DNA of 9,034 nucleotides from Bacteroidales bacterium (GCA_029938185.1 JAOZVK010000217.1:1-9034), one strand, 5' to 3'; shown: positions 1 through 6,183, numbered from the stretch's first letter. Program-made: numbers and translations. The notes: generated by a model not told the origin, from the sequence alone.

Positions 1-131
1 AGAATGCTAAACATTTTATTTTCAATATCTTTTAAGTTCGTAAAGTAGAACTATATAGTATATTAAAAAACTTTTTATTATTATTTTTATATCTTTACTT
101 TTTGTATTTATCTATTATTCAACCATTTCTA

Positions 132-161
132 TTTTTGTGAAATAATTTTATTTTACAAAAA
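132..161. terminator. AT-rich hairpin, possible terminator for a gene left of the window
   Basis: TTTTTGTGAAAT (132-143) pairs with the complementary arm at 150-161. This gives a 12-bp stem with one G-T wobble and a 6-base loop, followed after a few bases by a T run. The stem is very AT-rich, so folding strength is modest, and chance is possible in DNA of this composition. It could end transcription coming from beyond the left edge. Confidence 0.35.
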
Positions 162-235
162 ATGTTTTTATATTTAGGTAATTATTTGAATATAAGTGAA
201 ACGTAACTATTGAGAACTTACTATCAAAAAAAAAG

Positions 236-269
236 AACTGTTTTTGTGAGTTCGGAACTTCAGTTTTTT
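236..269. terminator. Hairpin flanked by A and T tracts, possible bidirectional terminator
   Basis: An outer stem AACTG (236-240) / CAGTT (261-265) encloses an inner stem AGTT (249-252) / AACT (256-259) with loop CGG; a G-T pair extends the inner stem. A run of nine A bases precedes the hairpin and six T bases (264-269) end it, so either strand would give a hairpin followed by a U tract. No gene inside the window clearly needs it. Confidence 0.4.
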
Positions 270-279
270 AAATTATAAG

Positions 280-314
280 TAATTAACAATGAATAATGGA
301 CAATTAACAATTTT
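280..314. repeat. Degenerate heptamer tandem repeat, 5 units (YAATNNA)
   Basis: Read in register from 280 the units are TAATTAA, CAATGAA, TAATGGA, CAATTAA and CAATTTT: five 7-base units that all carry AAT at positions 2-4. The fixed phase is what separates this from ordinary AT-rich sequence. Right after it, at 313-322, is TTGCTTACGC, a word also found in the dksA-flanking repeats. Confidence 0.55.
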
Positions 315-407
315 GCTTACGCCAGAATTACAGCAAGTTACAACTTTACAAAGTGTCGATTTTATACAATAACCTACTTAAACTGTTAGGTGGAAATTGA
401 AACTTGC

Positions 408-546
408 CATAATCCAAAAATCCAAAAATCCCTAATCCCTAATCCCCATAATCCCTAATCCCTAATCCCCATAATCCATAATCCCATAATCCCCATAATC
501 CCTAATCCCATAATCCAAAAATCCCTAATCCCCATAATCCATAATC
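408..546. repeat. C-rich short tandem repeat (CCCTAAT / CCCATAAT units), G-quadruplex potential on the - strand
   Basis: About 139 bp built almost wholly from 7-9-base units: TAATCCC, ATAATCC, ATAATCCC, ATAATCCCC, and AAAAATCC at the edges. C runs of three or four lie at 430-432, 437-439, 444-447, 453-455, 460-462 and 467-470, spaced by 4-5 bases, and again at 483-485, 491-494, 500-502 and 507-509. The - strand therefore reads GGG-N4/5-GGG repeatedly, matching the usual G3+N1-7 quadruplex pattern twice. The unit resembles the C-rich heptamer repeats (STRR) known from cyanobacteria and, on the - strand, telomere-like GGGATTA; this is only a likeness. It contains no open frame of note. Confidence 0.9.
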
Positions 547-547
547 T

Positions 548-569
548 GCTACCCGTCAGAAGTTGGACA
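548..569 (+). mobile_element. Solo copy of a mobile-element terminal sequence
   Basis: The sequence fits GCTACCC-N5-AAGTTGGACA. The reverse complement of 1260-1281, the right end of the MITE-like element, has the same 7-base and 10-base blocks exactly, with only the five bases between differing. No inverted partner was found close by, so this is either a truncated relative of the same family or the left end of a larger, decayed element that once reached to about 1282. Confidence 0.6.
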
Positions 570-620
570 GTCTTGTTTTTTCAAGTAGTTTTAATCATAA
601 AATTAAAGTAAAGATTAGCA

Positions 621-662
621 AAACTTTGCGAAACTTTGCATCAAACTTTGTGTAACTTTGCG
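621..662. repeat. Short tandem repeat based on AAACTTTGCG, about 4 units
   Basis: Units run AAACTTTGCG (621-630), AAACTTTGCA (631-640), a 12-base form containing AAACTTTGTG (641-652) and TAACTTTGCG (653-662); each carries ACTTTG. Unit length of 10-12 and the word itself differ from the AAT-type heptamers elsewhere in the window. No function can be assigned. Confidence 0.65.
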
Positions 663-925
663 TTTAAAAAGCGTCTAACTTAAAACTGGTAGTCGTGTTT
701 CACAAAACTGCGTAGCAAACCGTAAATATTTTTTGATTGAACAGGTCGATATTTTTCATAATCATTGTCTGAATTATCATTTTTTGATAAATTAATTTAA
801 TATCCGTTACTTTTCTTTACGAATTGTTTAATCATAATTTACACTCCCAGAATTCAGTTTAGGAATCGTTAAAAAATAACTTTCAGATTTCTTTTTTGTA
901 AGATACTTATATTTAGGTGTAAACC

Positions 926-953
926 AATTCGTAATTCGTAATTTATAATTCGT
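926..953. repeat. Heptamer tandem repeat AATTCGT, 4 units
   Basis: AATTCGT (926-932), AATTCGT (933-939), AATTTAT (940-946) and AATTCGT (947-953) follow without gaps; three of the four units are identical. It is a third, sequence-unrelated heptamer tract in the same intergenic region. Confidence 0.7.
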
Positions 954-1018
954 TATTTCCTTATTATATCTTAAATTAATTGTAAAATATTTTTTTTTTA
1001 ACTGATTAATAAAATTAG

Positions 1019-1049
1019 TTTGATTTTATTTATTAGTACATTATATTTG
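1019..1049 (+). promoter_or_regulatory. Bacteroidota-type promoter (-33 TTTG, -7 TATATTTG)
   Basis: TTTG at 1019-1022 and TATATTTG at 1042-1049 are separated by 19 bases, matching the TTTG / TAnnTTTG promoter form known for the primary sigma factor of this phylum. Transcription would begin near 1055. The next real gene is ileS, about 400 bases on, with the MITE-like insertion lying between. The site may still drive ileS through a long leader, or may be left over from the arrangement before the insertion. Confidence 0.6.
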
Positions 1050-1156
1050 CAAATCTTTTTGGAATAGAACATGGAGATTGAGCAAAGTCGAAATCGGTAT
1101 TGAAAAAAGCGAATAATTTGCAGACTCAGCTTCAACTCAAGCTATGTAAAATTAAG

Positions 1157-1282
1157 GGCTACACGTTTAGTATTGGACATTATTTTATTTTTTTGACAGG
1201 ATTTACAGGATTTACAGGATTGATTTTTATCCTGTTACGAAATATCTGATAAATAATATTGTCCAACTTTACGTGGGTAGCC
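1157..1282. mobile_element. MITE-like non-coding insertion with inverted ends and 8-bp target duplication
   Basis: The ends are inverted copies: left GGCTAC-ACGT-N6-TTGGACA (1157-1179), right the reverse complement of GGCTAC-CC-ACGT-N4-TTGGACA (1260-1282). The direct repeat AAATTAAG lies immediately outside both ends (1149-1156 and 1283-1290) and is perfect over 8 bp, as expected of a transposition target duplication. Near the centre ACAGGAT (1214-1220) pairs with ATCCTGT (1229-1235) around an 8-base loop, so the element could fold as one long imperfect hairpin. The left arm also holds nearly three tandem ACAGGATTT units (1196-1220). At 126 bp with no coding content it must be mobilised by a transposase elsewhere. 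IS1595 and ISL3 are families with 8-bp duplications; assignment to either is only a guess. Confidence 0.85.
1196..1220. repeat. ACAGGATTT tandem repeat inside the MITE-like element
   Basis: ACAGGATTT at 1196-1204 and 1205-1213, then ACAGGAT at 1214-1220. The last unit forms the central hairpin of the element with ATCCTGT at 1229-1235. The opposite arm has only one complementary unit, so the expansion is on one side. Confidence 0.75.
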
Positions 1283-1343
1283 AAATTAAGCAATACTATA
1301 CAAAATATGACGACAAATCGGAAAGTTATTTTTTAACAATTCC

Positions 1344-1351
1344 TAAGTTTG
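1344..1351 (+). promoter_or_regulatory. Possible -7 box (TAAGTTTG) nearer to ileS
   Basis: TAAGTTTG fits TAnnTTTG and lies about 108 bases before the ileS start, downstream of the MITE-like element. No good TTG/TTTG is found 19-21 bases upstream, so only half of the promoter pattern is met. It is an alternative to the full promoter at 1019-1049. Confidence 0.25.
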
Positions 1352-1368
1352 TAAATGTAGAATTAAAT

Positions 1369-1426
1369 AGGTCAAAGACCTTAAAGCAAACTATATCAAG
1401 TTTGTTGAATTTTTTTAACTCAACAA
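1369..1426 (+). promoter_or_regulatory. Small hairpins in the ileS leader
   Basis: Three short perfect stems lie 35-90 bases before ileS: AGGTC (1369-1373) / GACCT (1377-1381) with loop AAA; CAAACT (1387-1392) / AGTTTG (1399-1404); and TTGTTGA (1402-1408) / TCAACAA (1420-1426). The last two share bases 1402-1404, so they cannot form together. No T-box motif was seen. Chance pairing in AT-rich DNA is a real alternative. Confidence 0.25.
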
Positions 1427-1459
1427 TTATATTAAAATATATAAAATATTCAATTACAT

Positions 1460-4400
1460 ATGGATTTTAAATTTCCTGAATACAAAAAACTAAATCTATC
1501 AGAAGTAAACAAAGAAATTCTTGATAGATGGGACGAAAACAATACATTTGAAAAAAGTTTAACAACAAGAGAAGGAAAACCATCATTTATTTTTTATGAA
1601 GGTCCTCCTTCAGCAAACGGTTTACCAGGTATCCATCATGTAATTGCACGTACTATAAAAGATATTTTTTGTAGATATAAAACAATAAAAGGTTTTCATG
1701 TAAAACGTAAAGCAGGCTGGGATACTCATGGCTTGCCTGTTGAAATTAGTGTCGAAAAATCTCTGAACATAACAAAGGAAGACATTGGTAATAAAATATC
1801 AGTAGATGATTACAACAAAGCATGCAAAAGCGATGTAATGAAATTTACAGATATATGGGAAGACCTTACAAGAAAAATGGGTTACTGGGTGAATATGAAA
1901 AATCCATATATAACTTATGAAAGTAAATACATAGAGTCTGTTTGGTACTTGCTTAAAAAATTATTTGATAAAGGATTACTATATAAAGGTTATTCTATAC
2001 AACCATTTTCGCCAGCTGCTGGAACAGGATTAAGTACACATGAACTTAATATGCCTGGTTGTTACCGAAATGTAAAAGATACAACAGGAATAGCTCAATT
2101 TAAAGTAATTAGAAACGAAAAATCTGAATATTTATTTAAAAATACTGATACTGATTTATTTTTCTTGGCTTGGACAACAACTCCTTGGACTTTACTATCG
2201 AACACTGCATTGGCAGTTGGAGGAAAAATAAAATATGTAAAACTTAGAACTTTTAATACATATACAGGAATACCAATAAGTGTAATAATGGCTAAAGATT
2301 TGATGCCATCACTGTTTCCTGAAAAAAATAAAGAGCTAAAAATAGAAGACTACAAAGCTGGAGATAAAAAGATACCTTATATAATAGTTGATGAATATAC
2401 TGGCAGCGAATTTGAAGGAATGAGCTACGAGCAACTATTGCCATATATACAACCTACAAATGGTGAAGCATTTAAAGTTCTTATTGGCGATTTTGTTACC
2501 ACCGAAGACGGTACAGGAATAGTTCATCTTGCTCCAAGTTTTGGTGCTGATGATTATAGAATAAGCAAAAAATACGGAATTGGTTCATTAACACTTGTCG
2601 ATAGAAAAGGAAAATTTGTTGATGGAGTTGGCGAATTTAGCGGACGTTATGTTAAAAATAGCTTTGAAAACAAATCGGAAAAGGAACGAACTGTTGATAT
2701 TGATATAGTTGTTAAACTTAAAAAAGAAAATAAATTATTTAAATCAGAAAAATACGAACACTCATATCCACATTGTTGGCGAACAGGAAAACCTGTTTTG
2801 TATTATCCTCTTGATTCGTGGTTTGTACGTACAACAGCTCTTAGAGATAGATTAATAGAACTAAATAATACAATAAACTGGAAACCAAAATCAACTGGAA
2901 GTGGTAGGTTTGGAAAATGGTTAGAAAATTTGGTTGATTGGAATCTCTCGCGTTCTCGCTACTGGGGTACACCTTTACCTATATGGGTAACCGAAGATAG
3001 AAAAGAAATGATTTGCATAGGTTCTTTTGAACAACTAAAAATAAATATGGAAAAATCTGTTGAAGCAGGTTTTATGAAAAAAAGTCAATTAGATGATTTT
3101 GTTGTTGGTGATTATACAAAAGAAAATTACGAACAATTTGATCCTCACCGACCATATGTTGATGAGATTATATTAATTTCGGAAAATGGTAAGAAAATGT
3201 TTAGAGAACCAGACTTAATTGATGTTTGGTTCGATTCGGGAGCAATGCCTTATGCTCAGTTGCACTATCCTTTCGAATTTAAAGAAAATTTTGAAGATTA
3301 CTATCCATCTGATTTTATTGCCGAAGGAGTTGACCAAACTCGTGGTTGGTTTTTTACACTTCATGCAATTGCTGTTCTTATTTTCGATTCGGTAGCATTT
3401 AAAAATATAATATCCAACGGATTAGTACTCGATTCTATAGGCGAGAAAATGTCAAAATCTAAAGATAATAGAATAGACCCATTTAAGGTTATTGAAGAAA
3501 ATGGTTCCGACCCCTTGCGATGGTATATGATTACTAATGCTCAACCATGGGATAATATTAAATTTAATCTTAATGGTGTAGATGAAGTTAAACGTAAATT
3601 TTTTGGAACATTATATAATACCTATTCATTTTTTGCACTATATGCAAATGTTGATAAATTTAGCTATTCCGAAAAAGAAATACTAATAGAAAACCGTCCT
3701 GAAATAGACCGATGGATAATTTCATTAATGCATAGCCTGATAGCAGAAGTAGACATGCATTATAGCAACTACGAACCAACTAAAGCAGGAAGAGCAATAC
3801 AACATTTTGTAATAGAAAATTTAAGTAATTGGTATGTACGCTTAAACAGAAAAAGATTTTGGGGTGGAAGTTATTCTGAAAATAAAATATCAGCATATCA
3901 AACATTATTCAAATGTTTAGAAACTGTTGCAATATTAGCGTCTCCGATAGCTCCATTTTATACTGACAAATTGTTTACCGACCTCAATAATGTATCAAAA
4001 CATCACAAAATAGACTCCGTACATTTAGTAGATTTTCCTGATGTTAATAAACAATTAATTGATAAAGAGCTTGAGCAGAGAATGGACGTAGCTCAAGCAA
4101 TATCGTCAATGATACTGGGATTAAGACGCAAGAAAAGTCTTAAAGTCAGACAACCTTTAACAAAAATAATGATTCCAGCATTAGACAAAAATTTAAAAGA
4201 ACAAATTGATAAAGTCAAAAATATAATATTGACTGAGGTAAATGTAAAAAAAATTGAATATTTAAGTGATACTTCTGGAATTTTGGTTAAAAAAATTAAA
4301 CCTAATTTTAAAATATTAGGTAAAAAATATGGCAAAGATATGAAAGCAGTTATAGATGCAATAAATAAAATGTCGCAAGAAGATATTGCAAATATTGAGA

Positions 4401-4819
4401 ATGATGGAAACTTTACATTAAAATCTGACAAAATAGATACAAATATATTATTATCAGAAGTCGAAATATTATCAGAAGACATACCAGGTTGGTTAGTTGC
4501 CAATAATAATAATTTAACTGTAGCACTTGATGTTACTCTAACTGACGAGCTGAAAAATGAAGGTTTGGCAAGAGAATTTGTTAATAGAATTCAAAACTTT
4601 CGTAGAGATTCAGGTTTTAATGTTACCGATAAAATAAGTTTAAAAATACAGAAGCATGATAAAATAAATCAAGCAATAGAAAAATTTAGCAACTATATTG
4701 GAACTCAAACATTATCACCTATAATTGAACTTGTTGATAGTTTAGATAAAAACTCTGTCGGTACTAAATTTGTAGAGATTGACGATATTAAAACATTTAT
4801 GAAAATAACAAAACAATAG
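1460..4819 (+). CDS. ileS: Isoleucyl-tRNA synthetase (IleRS), long eukaryote-like form
   Basis: Cytoplasmic class I synthetase that joins isoleucine to tRNA-Ile using ATP. At 1119 residues it is longer than the E. coli enzyme (938). The HIGH-type signature is GIHH at 57-60, followed by GWDTHGLPVE at 86-95. The CP1 editing domain shows WTTTPWT (238-244) and GTGIVHLAPSFGADDY (351-366), whose Asp residues serve in clearing mischarged valine. SRSRYWGTPLPIW (497-509), GVDQTRGWFF (623-632) and KMSKS (663-667) complete the catalytic core. The anticodon-binding part follows, and GLAREFVNRI (1035-1044) marks the C-terminal domain typical of eukaryote-like IleRS. The ATG at 1460 puts the usual N-terminal residues before GIHH; no Shine-Dalgarno is visible. 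It ends with TAG one base before an intergenic repeat. No frameshift or missing motif was seen, so the gene looks intact. Confidence 0.97.
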   Translation: MDFKFPEYKKLNLSEVNKEILDRWDENNTFEKSLTTREGKPSFIFYEGPPSANGLPGIHHVIARTIKDIFCRYKTIKGFHVKRKAGWDTHGLPVEISVEKSLNITKEDIGNKISVDDYNKACKSDVMKFTDIWEDLTRKMGYWVNMKNPYITYESKYIESVWYLLKKLFDKGLLYKGYSIQPFSPAAGTGLSTHELNMPGCYRNVKDTTGIAQFKVIRNEKSEYLFKNTDTDLFFLAWTTTPWTLLSNTALAVGGKIKYVKLRTFNTYTGIPISVIMAKDLMPSLFPEKNKELKIEDYKAGDKKIPYIIVDEYTGSEFEGMSYEQLLPYIQPTNGEAFKVLIGDFVTTEDGTGIVHLAPSFGADDYRISKKYGIGSLTLVDRKGKFVDGVGEFSGRYVKNSFENKSEKERTVDIDIVVKLKKENKLFKSEKYEHSYPHCWRTGKPVLYYPLDSWFVRTTALRDRLIELNNTINWKPKSTGSGRFGKWLENLVDWNLSRSRYWGTPLPIWVTEDRKEMICIGSFEQLKINMEKSVEAGFMKKSQLDDFVVGDYTKENYEQFDPHRPYVDEIILISENGKKMFREPDLIDVWFDSGAMPYAQLHYPFEFKENFEDYYPSDFIAEGVDQTRGWFFTLHAIAVLIFDSVAFKNIISNGLVLDSIGEKMSKSKDNRIDPFKVIEENGSDPLRWYMITNAQPWDNIKFNLNGVDEVKRKFFGTLYNTYSFFALYANVDKFSYSEKEILIENRPEIDRWIISLMHSLIAEVDMHYSNYEPTKAGRAIQHFVIENLSNWYVRLNRKRFWGGSYSENKISAYQTLFKCLETVAILASPIAPFYTDKLFTDLNNVSKHHKIDSVHLVDFPDVNKQLIDKELEQRMDVAQAISSMILGLRRKKSLKVRQPLTKIMIPALDKNLKEQIDKVKNIILTEVNVKKIEYLSDTSGILVKKIKPNFKILGKKYGKDMKAVIDAINKMSQEDIANIENDGNFTLKSDKIDTNILLSEVEILSEDIPGWLVANNNNLTVALDVTLTDELKNEGLAREFVNRIQNFRRDSGFNVTDKISLKIQKHDKINQAIEKFSNYIGTQTLSPIIELVDSLDKNSVGTKFVEIDDIKTFMKITKQ

Positions 4820-4820
4820 T

Positions 4821-4924
4821 TAAGGTCTTCGACCTATTTATAGTTGCTTACGCATTAGTACTAAAATAATTGAATCAGGAAGTTATTAATAAGTAAATGT
4901 CGAATTTTTTTATAACAGTACTTA
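4821..4924. repeat. Intergenic repeat, copy 1 (between ileS and dksA)
   Basis: This block is repeated at 5393-5497. The first 40 bases differ at one position; a later stretch around AAGTAAATGTCGAA and the ending TAACAGTACTTA are also shared. It starts with a hairpin, AGGTC-TTC-GACCT (4823-4835), followed by TTGCTTACGC (4844-4853) and a 10-bp palindrome TTAGTACTAA (4855-4864). It begins one base after the ileS stop codon. GTCGAA at 4899-4904 could pair with TTCGAC of the hairpin as an alternative fold. It may be a mobile intergenic element, a transcript-end structure, or both. Confidence 0.9.
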
Positions 4925-4985
4925 TAATTGACTAATAATATTAAAATTATTTAGGCGTAAGCAACATAAAAAGGCTCGAAGAGCC
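4823..4985. mobile_element. MITE-like element with ~31-bp inverted ends filling the ileS-dksA spacer
   Basis: The left end 4823-4853 and the reverse complement of the right end 4955-4985 match at about 24 of 31 positions. Both consist of a 5-bp hairpin with loop TTC, a T-rich link and TTGCTTACGC. The hairpin stems differ (AGGTC/GACCT versus GGCTC/GAGCC) but each change is matched by its partner base, so pairing is kept. The element is 163 bp, non-coding, and contains copy 1 of the shared repeat. No clear target duplication was found, so movement by transposition is inferred only from the ends and from the second copy. Confidence 0.6.
4973..4985 (-). terminator. Terminator-shaped hairpin on the - strand
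   Basis: On the - strand GGCTC-TTC-GAGCC is followed directly by TTTTTAT: a GC-rich 5-bp stem with a three-base loop and a U tract. It is the right terminus of the ileS-dksA spacer element. No - strand gene is present here, so its role, if any, may be to limit antisense transcription, or it may simply be the end of the element. Confidence 0.4.
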
Positions 4986-5020
4986 AAAAACAGATAGTAA
5001 AATAATTAATTCTTACAAAA

Positions 5021-5395
5021 ATGGTAGAAAAAACAAGATTTAGCGATAATGAGCTTAAAGTTTTTAAAAAACTTATATTAGATAAGATAAAACAAGCTAC
5101 ACATGATTATGATTTACTCAAAAGCACTATAACTCACGGTGTTGATAATGATATACAAGATACTTCGCCTACATTTAAAGTAATGGAGGAAGGTGCATCA
5201 GTATTATCAAAAGAAGAGTCGAGTAGATTGGCTCAAAGACAACATAAATTTATTCAGCATTTAGAATCGGCACTATTTAGAATTGAAAATAAAACATATG
5301 GTATCTGTAGAGTAACAGGTAAGCTAATCTCGAAAGAGAGATTGATGGCTGTTCCTCATGCAACACTGAGTATTGATGCTAAAAATAAACAATAA
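5021..5395 (+). CDS. DksA/TraR-family RNA polymerase-binding protein, cysteine-poor form
   Basis: A 124-residue protein of the DksA/TraR family, which binds the RNA polymerase secondary channel and, with ppGpp in some members, changes transcription initiation; here that role is inferred from the family. The N-terminal ~85 residues are largely charged and helical, fitting the coiled coil, with an acidic stretch VDNDIQD at 41-47 near the likely tip. The C-terminal signature YGICRVTGKLISKERL (93-108) and VPHATLS (111-117) is the zinc-finger region, but only Cys96 remains of the usual four cysteines, as in other Bacteroidota homologues. The start at 5021 gives a normal length. The gene lies between ileS and lspA and is flanked by two copies of an intergenic repeat; the second begins on its TAA stop codon. 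Confidence 0.9.
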   Translation: MVEKTRFSDNELKVFKKLILDKIKQATHDYDLLKSTITHGVDNDIQDTSPTFKVMEEGASVLSKEESSRLAQRQHKFIQHLESALFRIENKTYGICRVTGKLISKERLMAVPHATLSIDAKNKQ

Positions 5396-5497
5396 GGTCT
5401 TCGACCTATTTATAGCTGCTTACGCATTAGTATAAAAGCATCTCAATCAGAAAGTTATGAATAAGTAAATGTCGAAAAACTTTTGTAACAGTACTTA
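5393..5497. repeat. Intergenic repeat, copy 2 (between dksA and lspA)
   Basis: Direct repeat of 4821-4924. Its first three bases are the dksA stop codon, so the hairpin AGGTC-TTC-GACCT (5395-5407) directly follows the gene. CTGCTTACGC replaces TTGCTTACGC; the palindrome is lost, but AAGTAAATGTCGAA and TAACAGTACTTA are kept. The right inverted end seen in the ileS-dksA spacer is missing: similarity stops about 24 bases before the lspA start. This copy is therefore truncated or was only partly copied. Confidence 0.9.
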
Positions 5498-5520
5498 GTT
5501 ATTAATAATAAAATATAATA

Positions 5521-6165
5521 ATGTCTATATTAAAAAAATCAGCAATAATTATTTTTCTTACACTTATTGCTGATCAAGCACTTAAAATATGGGTAAAAAC
5601 TCATATGTTTATAGGAGAAGAACACAAAATAATTGGCGATTGGTTTATTATACACTTTACCGAAAACAACGGAATGGCTTTCGGTTTGGAAATAGGTGGT
5701 GAAACAGGAAAAATGATTTTAAGTATTTTTAGAATTATTGCAGTCATTGCCATCATTTGGTATATTATAATATTGTCAAAAGATAAAGCATCTAATGGCT
5801 TTGTTTTAAGCATGTCCATGATTTTAGCAGGTGCATTGGGTAATATTATTGACAGTGTATTTTATGGTACAATTTTTAATGAAAGTTTTGGACAAATAGC
5901 GACAATGTTTCCACAAGAAGGTGGATATTCAAGTTTACTGCACGGAAGAGTAGTTGATATGTTTTATTTTCCTTTAATTGATACAATGCTACCTTCGTGG
6001 ATACCATTTTGGGGTGGTGAGCATTTTGTTTTTTTTAGACCAGTATTTAATATTGCTGATGCATCAATAACAATAGGTGTTGCAATTATTATTATTTTTC
6101 AGAAACGTTTTTTTACTAAAGATAACACAAACAATTCGGAAGTTGGTCATGATAGTGTTTCGTAA
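5521..6165 (+). CDS. lspA: Lipoprotein signal peptidase (signal peptidase II)
   Basis: Inner-membrane aspartic protease that removes the signal peptide of prolipoproteins after lipid modification of the lipobox cysteine. The 214-residue protein has four hydrophobic segments, about residues 6-23, 66-85, 93-110 and 176-194. Conserved motifs are ADQ (17-19), ENNGMAFG (49-55 region), GNIID (107-111), GRVVD (142-146) and FNIAD (176-180); Asp146 and Asp180 correspond to the catalytic pair. The protein is longer than the E. coli enzyme because of an insert of about 30 residues between GNIID and GRVVD, usual in this phylum, plus a polar tail after residue 198. The ATG at 5521 leaves the first membrane segment at the N terminus as expected. 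It follows the dksA-like gene and precedes a PP2C-like gene by 18 bases, consistent with co-transcription. Confidence 0.96.
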   Translation: MSILKKSAIIIFLTLIADQALKIWVKTHMFIGEEHKIIGDWFIIHFTENNGMAFGLEIGGETGKMILSIFRIIAVIAIIWYIIILSKDKASNGFVLSMSMILAGALGNIIDSVFYGTIFNESFGQIATMFPQEGGYSSLLHGRVVDMFYFPLIDTMLPSWIPFWGGEHFVFFRPVFNIADASITIGVAIIIIFQKRFFTKDNTNNSEVGHDSVS

Positions 6166-6183
6166 AATTAATACAAAAATAAT

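Larger units (their letters stand above)
1..1459. other. Repeat-rich intergenic region without a credible gene
   Basis: No open frame here looks like a protein gene on either strand; the longest is a 65-codon GTG-started frame that begins inside the end of a mobile element and runs into ileS. The stretch holds two AT-rich hairpins, four short tandem-repeat tracts, one promoter-like site, one solo element end and one complete MITE-like insertion, each listed separately. Repeats like these collect where selection is weak, so this may also be a place where a gene was lost, but no recognisable gene remnant was found. Parts not covered by the listed items, such as 1-130, 665-920 and 1290-1380, show nothing beyond AT-rich sequence. 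Confidence 0.8.

Noticed and set aside
289..372. 27-codon ATG frame in the left intergenic region
   Set aside because: It starts within a heptamer repeat tract and the predicted peptide matches nothing I know; too short to support without expression or conservation.
408..546. CRISPR array
   Set aside because: Units are 7-9 bases with no unique spacers of 25-40 bases, so this is a short tandem repeat, not a CRISPR.
1071..1103. 10-codon ATG frame just downstream of the promoter at 1019-1049
   Set aside because: A leader peptide was considered, but its composition (MEIEQSRNRY) has no run of regulatory codons such as Ile, and no attenuator follows closely.
1060..1459. T-box riboswitch for ileS
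   Set aside because: The leader is long enough, but no T-box sequence or matching terminator/antiterminator pair was found, and part of it is the inserted element.
1273..1470. 65-codon frame starting with GTG and overlapping the ileS start
   Set aside because: It begins inside the right end of the MITE-like element, has no recognisable domain, no promoter or ribosome site of its own, and overlaps ileS in another frame; it is most likely chance.
4093..4503. 136-codon frame on the - strand inside ileS
   Set aside because: It is the antisense shadow of a clear ileS coding region; its hydrophobic translation comes from Lys/Asn/Asp-rich codons read backwards.
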